In this document: piece after piece, positions 17,835 to 25,901 of the stretch
Position numbering within the stretch: position 1 is the first letter of the stretch
Layout: each line of letters starts with the position of its first letter
From: Dyadobacter subterraneus
Lineage (GTDB): Bacteria; Bacteroidota; Bacteroidia; Cytophagales; Spirosomataceae
Length of the DNA: 64,000 bases
Direction of reading: 5' to 3'
NCBI RefSeq assembly: GCF_015221875.1
Contig: NZ_JACYGY010000001.1
Span: 1,736,001-1,800,000, forward strand
Program-made: the position numbers and the translations under genes
Notes under the pieces: generated by a model
Told to the model about the DNA's origin: nothing
Database searches by the model: none
Seen by the model: only the letters and a program-made list of their open reading frames with translations

Positions 17835-18638
17835 ATGCAAAAAACGATTTTTATAACAGGGGCGTCGACAGGTTTGGGAAAAGCTGCTGCCAAATTATTT
17901 CAGAGTAAAGGCTGGAACGTAATTGCTACCATGCGAAGTCCTGAGAAAGAAACAGAGCTAAACCAATTGGAAAATATAACGATCCTGCCGCTTGATGTGA
18001 CAAACCTTCAGCAGATTCAGAGCACATTTGAAAAAGCGATTTCCTTACATACCATTGACGTGGTTTTTAACAATGCAGGCTACGGGTTAATGGGAGCCAT
18101 GGAAGCATTTGATGACGAACAGATTTTAAAACAGATCAATACCAATCTTTTGGGTGTCATCCGGGTTACCCATGCTTTCATTCCTTATTTCAGAGAAAAG
18201 AAAAGCGGGATGTTTATCAGCACCACTTCGATGGGTGGATTTTTGGGTTTTCCGTTACATTCCATTTATCATGCTACAAAATTTGGCATTGAGGGCTGGT
18301 CGGAAAGTATGTCATTTGAACTGGGTATTCATAATATTGGGATAAAAACCGTTGCTCCGGGTGGTATTGCCACTGATTTTTTATACAGGTCCCTTGATCG
18401 GAATCTTCACCCGGCCTATAAGAATCTGGAGGATAAGTTATTTGCGCTTACCGATAGCATGATGGAGGCCGCAGCAACTGCGGAAAAGATTGCAGAGGTT
18501 GTTTACGAGGCAGCTACCGATGGTAAAGACCAGATTCGTTATATTGCAGGAGAAGATGCGAAAGCAATGTATGCAAGACGTTTAGAGCTTGGAAGCGAAA
18601 TGTCCAGAAAAGAAATCAGAAAGCAGATACTGGGATAA
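17835..18638 (+). CDS. Short-chain dehydrogenase/reductase
   Basis: 267 residues. The N-terminal Rossmann motif TGASTGLGKAAA binds NAD(P)H; NNAGYG (about 80-85) and the catalytic pair YHATK with Ser upstream (STTSMGGF) complete the classical SDR active site. The substrate cannot be deduced; this subgroup is commonly annotated as a general oxidoreductase in Bacteroidota. The gene is followed 63 bases later by an AraC regulator on the same strand, with a perfect 11-bp hairpin between them, suggesting a two-gene unit. An SDR and an AraC gene also lie together at 57620-59421, although those AraC proteins are not close. Confidence 0.93.
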   Translation: MQKTIFITGASTGLGKAAAKLFQSKGWNVIATMRSPEKETELNQLENITILPLDVTNLQQIQSTFEKAISLHTIDVVFNNAGYGLMGAMEAFDDEQILKQINTNLLGVIRVTHAFIPYFREKKSGMFISTTSMGGFLGFPLHSIYHATKFGIEGWSESMSFELGIHNIGIKTVAPGGIATDFLYRSLDRNLHPAYKNLEDKLFALTDSMMEAAATAEKIAEVVYEAATDGKDQIRYIAGEDAKAMYARRLELGSEMSRKEIRKQILG

Positions 18639-18646
18639 TCCTAAAA

Positions 18647-18678
18647 GACAGACAGCTATATAAAACCAGCTGTCTGTC
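18647..18678 (+). other. Hairpin between SDR and AraC genes
   Basis: GACAGACAGCT (18647-18657) and AGCTGTCTGTC (18668-18678) pair perfectly around a 10-base loop, 8 bases after the SDR stop and 23 bases before the AraC ATG. The right arm is followed by A's, not T's, so it is not a clear intrinsic terminator on the plus strand; it may limit read-through or modulate translation of the AraC gene. Confidence 0.45.
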
Positions 18679-18701
18679 AAAAATTGAAAGACAAAATCTG
18701 A

Positions 18702-19613
18702 ATGAATATCATCAATTCCATTTCCGAATTTCATCGCCTGGCGGGTTTATCTCAGCCCTTACATCCGCTTGTAAGCGTGGCCCGGGTTGCCGACATGCGT
18801 TTTACAAACAGCGAAGCCTGGCAACACTTTTCTTTAAATTTCTACTGTGTATCGCTGAAAAGAGATGTTACAGGAAAAGTAAAATACGGTCAGCAGTATT
18901 ATGATTTTGACAAAGGGGTGATGACTTTTATTGCTCCAAAACAGGTCCAGATGCTCAGTACCACACACGAAGAAATGCTCGGACCGGAATCGTCAGCAGG
19001 TTATGCGCTGCTTTTTCACCCTGATTTTCTGTATAAACATGCACTGGCCACGACAATAAAAAATTATGGTTTTTTCTCCTACGCGGTTAATGAAGCGCTG
19101 CATCTTTCCGAAAAGGAAGAAAAAAACATGATTGAAATCTTTGAAAAAATAAGTGCGGAATATCAGCACATTGATCGACACACACAAGACATTATTCTTT
19201 CACAGATAGATCTGTTACTAAATTACAGCAACCGGTTTTATGAAAGACAGTTTATAACACGCAAAGCCGTAAATCATGATGTGCTCACCAGAATGGAGAC
19301 ACTTTTAAATGAATATTTTGATAAGGAAAAAAGCCTGGAAAAGGGACTTCCCACGGTTGAATCGCTGGCTTATGAACTACATTTGACACCACATTATTTA
19401 AGTGATCTGCTGCGTTCACTAACCGGCCAGAGCGCTCAGCAGCACATTCAGGAAAAATTGATAGAAAAAGCAAAACAGTATCTTTCTGTTACCAATCTTT
19501 CTGTGGCTGAAATTGCTTATCATCTGGGCTTTGAGCATCCTCAATCATTCAATAAACTCTTTAAAAAGAAAACAAATATTTCCCCGCTGGAATTTCGGCA
19601 AACATTCAACTGA
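18702..19613 (+). CDS. AraC family transcriptional regulator
   Basis: 303 residues. The C-terminal ~100 residues contain the two helix-turn-helix units: LAYELHLTPHYLSDLLRSLTGQ and VAEIAYHLGFEHPQSFNKLFKKKTN followed by SPLEFR. The N-terminal ~180 residues are a cupin-like sensor domain (KVKYGQQYYDFDKGVMTFIAP) expected to bind a small ligand. It follows the SDR gene on the same strand and probably regulates it or a nearby gene; its ligand is unknown. Confidence 0.93.
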   Translation: MNIINSISEFHRLAGLSQPLHPLVSVARVADMRFTNSEAWQHFSLNFYCVSLKRDVTGKVKYGQQYYDFDKGVMTFIAPKQVQMLSTTHEEMLGPESSAGYALLFHPDFLYKHALATTIKNYGFFSYAVNEALHLSEKEEKNMIEIFEKISAEYQHIDRHTQDIILSQIDLLLNYSNRFYERQFITRKAVNHDVLTRMETLLNEYFDKEKSLEKGLPTVESLAYELHLTPHYLSDLLRSLTGQSAQQHIQEKLIEKAKQYLSVTNLSVAEIAYHLGFEHPQSFNKLFKKKTNISPLEFRQTFN

Positions 19614-19744
19614 GCATTGAAAAGGGACTGGCAGAATGTTAGGTGGTAAATCGCCACGACTGTCATAACACATGGTAAATCATAACTATTAGACCTTGCA
19701 GGCACTTGGAAATATATTCTTAATTATCGCTATAAATAAGAATG

Positions 19745-19752
19745 TAAATTTG
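19745..19752 (+). promoter_or_regulatory. Possible -7 box ahead of the stressosome operon
   Basis: TAAATTTG matches the Bacteroidota -7 element TAnnTTTG exactly, 75 bases before the RsbR-like start codon. No convincing TTTG is present 19-21 bases upstream, so the assignment is tentative. Confidence 0.35.
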
Positions 19753-19827
19753 TAGAAATCGATTAATTTCCTCTACCTTGTCGCTTCAATTTAATCTCAC
19801 GTTTTTACCTTACCCTGATTAATTTCA

Positions 19828-20688
19828 ATGGAGCAAAATATTATTGATGGCCTAAAATCTAAGAAGGACCAGATTTTAAAACAATGGCTTGAAGACCAGT
19901 CAAGTGCATCGGAGTATTCAAACAATTTCAATACACATGAAGAGCTGGAAAGCCAGTCTTCTGAGCTCGTTGACATTCTGTTAAATTCTATCAATGAAAA
20001 TAATCTTAAAGATTATTCATCAAGCGATCTTGAACCTTTGACAGATTATGTATCAAGTTTAACCATTTCAAGGGCCAGACAAGGATTTTCTCCACGTGAG
20101 ACGGCAACCTATATCTTTACCTTAAAGGATGCGTTGCTGAAAGCGCTGAATGACTTGATCTCAAACGATCCTTCCCAGCTTTATCAGCTTACGATCCTTA
20201 TCAGCAAATTTGTTGATAATATCGGTATTCTAAGTTTTGAAACCTTTATTACCGGCAGAGAAGATGTTATTTCTCAGCAGTCCGATGAGATGGCAGAACT
20301 TTCAACACCGGTGATCCGTGTTTGGAATGGTATTTTGGCCATGCCAATCATTGGCACGCTTGATAGTGCACGCACACAGGTTGTAATGGAGAATCTTCTT
20401 CAGGGCATTGTTGATACCGGCAGCAGTATTGCCATTCTGGATATATCCGGTGTTCCCGCAGTCGATTCACTTGTTGCACAGCATTTGATCAAAACAGTCA
20501 ATGCAACCCGTCTAATGGGTGCTGAGTGCATTATTAGTGGTATCAGACCTGAGATTGCACAGACTGTGGTGCATTTAGGAATTGATCTTTCTCAAATGAT
20601 TACAAAGGCAACTTTGGAAAGCGCACTGAAATATGCGTTTAATACACTTCAGTTGGAGGTTAAGCGTGTTGAAAAAAAATCTAATTGA
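19828..20688 (+). CDS. RsbR-like stressosome co-antagonist (RsbRD-type N-domain + STAS)
   Basis: 286 residues. Residues 1-150 form a helical sensor-type domain similar to the RsbRD N-terminal family. Residues ~158-275 are a STAS domain closely following Bacillus RsbRA: MPIIGTLDSAR, LDISGVPAVDSLVAQHL, GIRPEIAQTVVHLGIDLSQ. The two RsbRA phosphorylation sites are represented by Ser214 and Thr246. RsbR and RsbS form the stressosome shell and hold the RsbT kinase until stress triggers phosphorylation. No membrane segment is seen, so the complex is cytoplasmic. First gene of a five-gene unit with small gaps and overlaps. Confidence 0.9.
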   Translation: MEQNIIDGLKSKKDQILKQWLEDQSSASEYSNNFNTHEELESQSSELVDILLNSINENNLKDYSSSDLEPLTDYVSSLTISRARQGFSPRETATYIFTLKDALLKALNDLISNDPSQLYQLTILISKFVDNIGILSFETFITGREDVISQQSDEMAELSTPVIRVWNGILAMPIIGTLDSARTQVVMENLLQGIVDTGSSIAILDISGVPAVDSLVAQHLIKTVNATRLMGAECIISGIRPEIAQTVVHLGIDLSQMITKATLESALKYAFNTLQLEVKRVEKKSN

Positions 20689-20707
20689 TTGACAAGCAAA
20701 TAACACT

Positions 20708-21100
20708 ATGGAAAGAATCCCGATTCTAAAAATGGGGGAGTTTCTGCTTGTCACCATTCAAGTTGATTTATATGACCGCCTTGCATTAACACTCGAAGAA
20801 GATCTCATTCAAATGGTTTATAAAAACGCATCAAAAGGCGTTTTAATTGATATTTCTGCATTATCGATTGTTGATTCATTTATGGGTCGGATCATTGGAA
20901 ATATAGCCGGAATGTCAAGCATTATGGATGCCGAAACTGTTGTCGTGGGCATGCAGCCTGCTGTTGCTATCACACTTATAGAACTTGGTCTTCCGTTGGC
21001 CGGAGTTCATACTGCCTTAAATGTAGAAAGAGGGATGGCATTGCTTGAATCACGGATGTCTGCACGTCCAGATGATACTTCGGACGGCGATGATGATTAA
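20708..21100 (+). CDS. rsbS: RsbS-like stressosome scaffold (single STAS domain)
   Basis: 130 residues, all STAS: FLLVTIQVDL, VLIDISALSIVDSFMGRII, VVVGMQPAVAITLIELG. Ser57 in VDSFMGR aligns with the phosphoacceptor Ser59 of Bacillus RsbS, so control by RsbT-type phosphorylation should be intact. The acidic tail (DDTSDGDDD) is unusual. The gene starts 19 bases after the RsbR-like stop and its end overlaps the RsbT-like start (ATGATG inside the last codons), indicating translational coupling and stoichiometric production. Confidence 0.9.
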   Translation: MERIPILKMGEFLLVTIQVDLYDRLALTLEEDLIQMVYKNASKGVLIDISALSIVDSFMGRIIGNIAGMSSIMDAETVVVGMQPAVAITLIELGLPLAGVHTALNVERGMALLESRMSARPDDTSDGDDD

Positions 21101-21494
21101 AGAAACCCTGGCTATCCAGCAGGAGCGTGACTTGGTTTATTGCCGTAACCGAGTCAAGGAAATAGCGGCTAAAATAGGTATGGGCATTGTTAACCAGACA
21201 AAGCTGATAACTGCGACCAGTGAAATCGCCCGCAATATGCTTACCTATGGTGGTGGCGGCATTGTTAAAATAGAAGTCGTTACAAGAGGAAAAATGGAGG
21301 GTGTTCAGCTCATTTTTGAAGATAAGGGGCCGGGCATTCCCGATATTCCCAAGGCGATGCAGGATGGCTTTACAACCGGCCGCACACTTGGGATGGGCCT
21401 TCCGGGAGCAAAAAGATTGGTAAATGAGTTTGCAATTCAAAGTTTAGTGGGTAAGGGAACGACTGTGAAAATTTTAAAATGGAAAAATGGATAA
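21090..21494 (+). CDS. rsbT: RsbT-like switch kinase
   Basis: About 134 residues from the ATG at 21090 (a second ATG follows directly at 21093; the longer frame from 21045 is within rsbS and unlikely). It is a GHKL ATPase: N-box SEIARNMLTYGGGG with the Mg-binding Asn, G1 box EDKGPGIPD, and G2-type motif GRTLGMGLPGAKRL. In Bacillus, RsbT phosphorylates RsbR and RsbS, then leaves to activate the RsbU phosphatase. Here no RsbU/RsbV/RsbW/SigB genes follow; the next two genes carry RsbT-like domains fused to PP2C and histidine-kinase modules. Overlaps both neighbours (11 bases with rsbS, 8 with the next gene). Confidence 0.9.
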   Translation: MMIKETLAIQQERDLVYCRNRVKEIAAKIGMGIVNQTKLITATSEIARNMLTYGGGGIVKIEVVTRGKMEGVQLIFEDKGPGIPDIPKAMQDGFTTGRTLGMGLPGAKRLVNEFAIQSLVGKGTTVKILKWKNG

Positions 21495-22497
21495 TTATAA
21501 ACAGCAGGTTTATAACCTTGCGGATCGTAGTTATCTTAATATTCTGAAAAAAGATATTCTTAGAATCGGGCAAGCCATGGGCCTTGCTGCCAAAAGGCTG
21601 GCCGAACTGGATCTAGTGGTATCGGAAATAGCAACCAATCTTTTAAAACATGCAGGTGGCGGTGAGATCATCGTCAGGGCTTTAATCGAGCCTAATAGCC
21701 GGGGTGTTGAAATTTTGAGTATTGACAAAGGTCCGGGTATGGCAGATCCGGCCAAAATGATGGAAGACGGCGTGTCGACAACCAAAACACTTGGACATGG
21801 ACTTGGCTCTATAAAAAGGTTGTCGGATCAATTTCAGTTGTACTCGGTGAAAGGCTGGGGGACAATTCTTCTGTCCAGGGTTTTTGCTGAACCTGCGCCG
21901 GTTTTTCCTGTGTCAAAAATCGGTATTTACCCGATCATACTTAATAAACCAGGTGAGTCGGTTTGTGGAGATGCTTATGCTTTTAAGGCAAATCCTTATT
22001 TTGTCAAGGTGATTCTTGCCGATGGTTTAGGCCATGGTCCGCTGGCTCATTTGGCTTCTGAAAAAGCATGCGAAGTTTTCAGAAAATCTACTTTTAACAA
22101 TCCAAGTGATATCATAAACGATATTCACCGGCAGGTTAAAGATACAAGAGGGCTGGTCGCGACAGTGGCTGTTTATGATGTTGTGAATAAGATCTGGAAA
22201 ATCTGTGGTGTAGGTAATATTTCAACACGGCTTTGCAATGCGATAACGTCCCGAACGCATGTTCCTTATAATGGAATTCTGGGTTTGAATATTTCTTCCC
22301 GTATTGAATCGCAAACAATCTTGAATGAATCAGGCAGTTACATGGTTTTCTGTTCCGACGGTATATCATCGCGGTGGGAGACAGGAAAACACACTTCGGT
22401 ATTCAAATATGATTTGTCGATTCTTGCCGCAGTAATCTATAAAGAGTACGCCAGGCATTCAGATGATATGTCCATTGTAGTTGTAAAAGTGAGCTAG
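21487..22497 (+). CDS. RsbT-like ATPase domain fused to RsbX/SpoIIE-type PP2C phosphatase
   Basis: 336 residues in two parts. Residues ~1-135 are a GHKL ATPase similar to RsbT: VVSEIATNLLKHAGGG (N-box with Asn51), SIDKGPGMADP and TLGHGLGSIKRL. Residues ~145-335 are a small PP2C domain: SVCGDAYAF, VILADGLGHGPLAHLASEKA with metal-binding Asp, GVGNISTR, and FCSDGISSRW. In Bacillus the separate RsbX phosphatase resets phosphorylated RsbS/RsbR. Here the reset phosphatase is covalently joined to a kinase-like domain, so one chain might both phosphorylate and dephosphorylate stressosome STAS proteins, or use the ATPase domain for docking. It starts 8 bases inside the rsbT end. Confidence 0.9.
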   Translation: MDNYKQQVYNLADRSYLNILKKDILRIGQAMGLAAKRLAELDLVVSEIATNLLKHAGGGEIIVRALIEPNSRGVEILSIDKGPGMADPAKMMEDGVSTTKTLGHGLGSIKRLSDQFQLYSVKGWGTILLSRVFAEPAPVFPVSKIGIYPIILNKPGESVCGDAYAFKANPYFVKVILADGLGHGPLAHLASEKACEVFRKSTFNNPSDIINDIHRQVKDTRGLVATVAVYDVVNKIWKICGVGNISTRLCNAITSRTHVPYNGILGLNISSRIESQTILNESGSYMVFCSDGISSRWETGKHTSVFKYDLSILAAVIYKEYARHSDDMSIVVVKVS

Positions 22498-22500
22498 CGC

Positions 22501-24159
22501 ATGCAGGAAATTATAAATTTTAAACTGGAAAACGATCTCGACCTGGTTTTGGCTCATAAAAGATCCATGCAGCTGGCTGAAACCTGCGGTCTTGGACTTG
22601 TTGCCCAGACAAGTTTTGCAACAGCAGTTTCAGAGGTTGCAAGGCTGATGATTGAGCGAGGTGCCCTTTCAGCGATAAGCCTGTATGTGGGAAAATCCCA
22701 GAAGAACCATGGGATAATCCGTGCCAGCGTTAATAGTCCGACGTTGTTTGAGATAGATTTATCCAATGAAAAAATATTGTATGCCCAAAGACTGGTAAAT
22801 AACTTTGTCCTTTCGGCGACAGAAATATCGATGGATCTTGATCTGCCGAAAAATTTATCTTTGACTGGTGTCTTTATAGAAAAATGCAAAACCCGCTTCA
22901 AAACGGCGTTGCCGATTTCCCCTTATGAAGAGGTAAAACGGAAAAATGCAGAGCTTCAGCAACTGGCAGATAATCTTGTGCAAAGCGAGAACCGCTATCA
23001 GCAGCTGACTAATGCTTTACCGCTGATGATGTTCATTCTTGCAAAAGATGGCCAGATGTTATACGCCAATGAATGGTTCCTTAATTTTACCGGCAAAAAT
23101 CTGGAAAGCCTGACAAACACCAACTGGCTTACCTGGCTGAGTGTTCACCATGTTGAGGTGGATTTAATTAAACTTAGGGTGACACTTGAAAAAAGAATGC
23201 CTTTTCAACAGGAAGTGTTGCTGACTTCACTGGATGGGAATACCATCTGGCATTTATTATCCCTTACCCCTCAGGAAAATACATCAGGAAAAGGAATTAT
23301 CCAATGGTTTGGATTTATTGTCAATATCCATGCACAAAAGGTGGTGGAAAAAACCCTTCGGGATAACCACGAACTGATTCAGATAAAACGGGCGATGGAA
23401 CTTCGGGAAAAGCAGCTTGACCAGACCATTCTGGAATTAAACCGCAGCAACCAGGAACTTGACAGGTATGCCTATGTAGCTTCGCACGATTTACAGGAGC
23501 CCACACGTAAAATCATCTTGCTTTCGGATATGGTCATTGAGCGATATGCACTACGGGTACCGCCCGAAGCGAAAGATCTGCTTGTTCGGGTCAAGGGAGC
23601 TGCTGAAAGGATGCATTCTCTTGTGACAGATTTGTTGGCTTATTCAAGAATAAACTCTGGCAAGCTTCTTACCAGCAAAATCAGCCTTTCAGATATAATC
23701 AGAAACATTACAGAAAATCTCGAATATTCAATAGTAAAAACCAACGCCAGGATCAGGCTCAATGACTCTTATCTAATTTGTGGTAACGTTGTGCAGATGC
23801 AGCAGCTGTTTCAAAACCTTATTGGAAACGCGATTAAATTTACTGAAAAGGGCAAAGATCCTGATATTACTATAACTGCTGAGCCCTTGACAGACAAGCA
23901 GATAGAATCATTAGAGCTAGCGCAGGATCACTGGTTATCCATACAGGTTTCCGACAATGGTATTGGTTTTGACCAGATTTATGCTGAGCGGATCTTTGAA
24001 GTTTTTCAGCGGCTTCATTCCCGCAAAGAATTTGAAGGAACAGGCATCGGCTTATCCATCTGCAAAAAAATAGTGGAGCTCCATGGTGGAAAAATATCAG
24101 TGGTCAGCAATATCGGTCAGGGATCTTCATTCACTTTTTATCTTCCTTACGAGCCTTGA
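22501..24159 (+). CDS. Stressosome-linked histidine kinase (degenerate RsbT-like domain + PAS + HisKA + HATPase)
   Basis: 552 residues, no membrane segment. Residues 1-~130 resemble RsbT-type N-termini (ETCGLGLVAQTSFATAVSEVARLM), but the N-box Asn is Leu49 and no G boxes are visible, so this part is probably a non-catalytic docking domain. Residues ~160-285 form a PAS domain (LPLMMFILAKDGQMLYANEWF). After a coiled linker, ELDRYAYVASHDLQEPTRKI carries the phosphoaccepting His, and the C-terminal ATPase has LIGNAIKFT, VSDNGIGFD, FQRLHSRKEFEGTGIGLSIC. The kinase follows the PP2C fusion by 3 bases. It likely converts stressosome state into two-component signalling; the nearest regulator is the convergent NtrC-type protein at 24223-25596. 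Confidence 0.92.
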   Translation: MQEIINFKLENDLDLVLAHKRSMQLAETCGLGLVAQTSFATAVSEVARLMIERGALSAISLYVGKSQKNHGIIRASVNSPTLFEIDLSNEKILYAQRLVNNFVLSATEISMDLDLPKNLSLTGVFIEKCKTRFKTALPISPYEEVKRKNAELQQLADNLVQSENRYQQLTNALPLMMFILAKDGQMLYANEWFLNFTGKNLESLTNTNWLTWLSVHHVEVDLIKLRVTLEKRMPFQQEVLLTSLDGNTIWHLLSLTPQENTSGKGIIQWFGFIVNIHAQKVVEKTLRDNHELIQIKRAMELREKQLDQTILELNRSNQELDRYAYVASHDLQEPTRKIILLSDMVIERYALRVPPEAKDLLVRVKGAAERMHSLVTDLLAYSRINSGKLLTSKISLSDIIRNITENLEYSIVKTNARIRLNDSYLICGNVVQMQQLFQNLIGNAIKFTEKGKDPDITITAEPLTDKQIESLELAQDHWLSIQVSDNGIGFDQIYAERIFEVFQRLHSRKEFEGTGIGLSICKKIVELHGGKISVVSNIGQGSSFTFYLPYEP

Positions 24160-24222
24160 TGTTGACAGATTATTATTGAATCTTACTTTTCGGTGAAAAT
24201 TGAATTTAAGATCCGTGGGCTT

Positions 24223-25596
24223 TTATACCTTTTTTATTCCTAGTTTTCTGATTTTTGACACCAGCGTGGAGTACGGTAAATTAAGAAGTTCTGCCGCTCC
24301 TCCCGGACCGGCTAATTTTCCCTTTGCTACTTTCAGGGCCTTGGTGATATGGTCAATATCGTTTTCTTCCATCGTCCTGATTCTGTCGTCAGCTGTTTTA
24401 TGAGCAGTATCAAGAGATTGATTTTTAGGTAATTCTACCGATTTGACCGTTTCCTCCTGAGCCAGTAAAACACTTCGTTGTATAAAATGTTCAAGCTCTC
24501 GGACATTGCCAGGCCAGTTATACTGCATAAGGTCTGCCATGGCTTTTTCAGAGAATGACTTGACGTTTCTTCCGAGCTCTTTGTTGAAATGGTTCAGGTA
24601 AAACCTCACAAGCAAGGGTATGTCATCTTTACGTTCCCGTAACGCAGGCACGGTGATGGGAAAGACATTTAACCGATAAAAAAGATCCATCCTGAACCGA
24701 CCCTTTTCCACCTCGGTTTCCAGGTTCTTATTTGTTGCAGCCACCACACGGGCATTGATTTTAATGCTGGTTTTACCGCCTATCCGGTCAATTTCTTTTT
24801 CTTGCAGCACGCGCAACAGTTTGATTTGCAGATCTGGGGTCATCTCTCCGATCTCGTCAAGAAAGATGGTTCCGCCTGATGCTTGTTCAAATTTACCGAT
24901 CCGCCTTTCATAGGCTCCTGTAAATGCTCCCTTCTCATGGCCGAACAGTTCTGAGTCGATCAGAGAAGCCGGCAGCGCGGCGCAGTTTATTTTAACAAGC
25001 GGTTTTGATTTTCTTGAAGACAAACTGTGGATGCAGTCCACAACCCGTTCTTTCCCTGTGCCGCTTTCTCCCACAATCAGTACGGAAGTGTCGGTGGGTG
25101 CAACAATGCGGATCATATCCAGAGTGTGCTGCAATTTTATACTTTTTCCGACAATCCCCGGCAGCAGCTCGGATGGCGAAAACAGCTCCTGAGATACGAT
25201 CTGTTTTCGTACAGCCAGTTTTTGTTTCTGCTCGTGTAGATAGGCGGCGATATCAAGAGTAACGAGTACATCTTTCTCACGGAAAGGTTTTACCAAAAAA
25301 CCATAGGGCTCGGTCTTTTTGGCCTGTGATAGAATTTCCTGATTTGAATTGGCGGACAAATAAACAAAGGCAATATTGCGCTCACAAAGCCAGTAAGCCA
25401 GCTCAATGCCCGTTTGCGGACCTTTTAAAAATATATCGATGAGAACCAGATCAGGCCGGTTTTTCTCTGCAATGCAAATCGCTTCTTTGACCGACATGGC
25501 AATTTCAAGCACGATATAACCAGCTTTTGCCAGAATCCTTTGAAGATTGCTGGCCTCAACATAATTATCTTCAACGATCAGGATTGTTTTATTCAT
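24223..25596 (-). CDS. NtrC-family sigma-54 dependent response regulator
   Basis: About 457 residues from the ATG at 25594-25596 (MNKTILIVEDN). Receiver domain with phosphoacceptor Asp54 (DLVLIDIFLKG) and Lys in FLVKPF. The AAA+ domain (about 140-370) has Walker A GESGTGKE, the sigma-54 contact GAFTGA in GHEKGAFTGAYERR, and Walker B GGTIFLDEIGEM. The C-terminus is a Fis-type helix-turn-helix (GGAAELLNLPYSTLVSKIRKLGI). It should activate sigma-54 promoters after phosphorylation. It converges with the stressosome histidine kinase gene and diverges from a TPR histidine kinase, so either could be its kinase. Confidence 0.95.
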   Translation of the reverse strand: MNKTILIVEDNYVEASNLQRILAKAGYIVLEIAMSVKEAICIAEKNRPDLVLIDIFLKGPQTGIELAYWLCERNIAFVYLSANSNQEILSQAKKTEPYGFLVKPFREKDVLVTLDIAAYLHEQKQKLAVRKQIVSQELFSPSELLPGIVGKSIKLQHTLDMIRIVAPTDTSVLIVGESGTGKERVVDCIHSLSSRKSKPLVKINCAALPASLIDSELFGHEKGAFTGAYERRIGKFEQASGGTIFLDEIGEMTPDLQIKLLRVLQEKEIDRIGGKTSIKINARVVAATNKNLETEVEKGRFRMDLFYRLNVFPITVPALRERKDDIPLLVRFYLNHFNKELGRNVKSFSEKAMADLMQYNWPGNVRELEHFIQRSVLLAQEETVKSVELPKNQSLDTAHKTADDRIRTMEENDIDHITKALKVAKGKLAGPGGAAELLNLPYSTLVSKIRKLGIKKV

Positions 25597-25828
25597 ATCA
25601 TTGTTGGAGCGCCTGAACAAAGAAAAAATATGAAAAGTGATAAATCAAATACGGCAATGACTTAGTATTCAGGAAATTTCATAAATTTATTTGCCGAATT
25701 TATCCTTTATCAGCCAAATTTGCAATCTATCAATATATAAAGATTTCGGTAGTGTCGCAGTCGAAGAAATCCAGAAGTTACAAGTAAAGTATCCGTTGCG
25801 GAGTGCAGTGAAAACATTTTTGCAAAAA

Positions 25829-25836
25829 TATTTTTG
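25829..25836 (+). promoter_or_regulatory. Possible -7 box ahead of TPR histidine kinase
   Basis: TATTTTTG matches TAnnTTTG, 66 bases before the start codon of the TPR kinase. A matching -33 TTTG is not evident at the usual distance. Confidence 0.3.
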
Positions 25837-25901
25837 ATCATACACGACTTAGTTGACGTGAATGGTTAATTCCTGATTTCAGAACCCTAATTTCTGCTCT
25901 A

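Noticed and set aside
20976..21440. 154-residue minus-strand frame
   Set aside because: Complementary shadow of the rsbS/rsbT genes, which have strong family motifs.
25621..25901. Possible sigma-54 promoter between the regulator and TPR kinase
   Set aside because: No TGGCAC-N5-TTGC type element found by eye.
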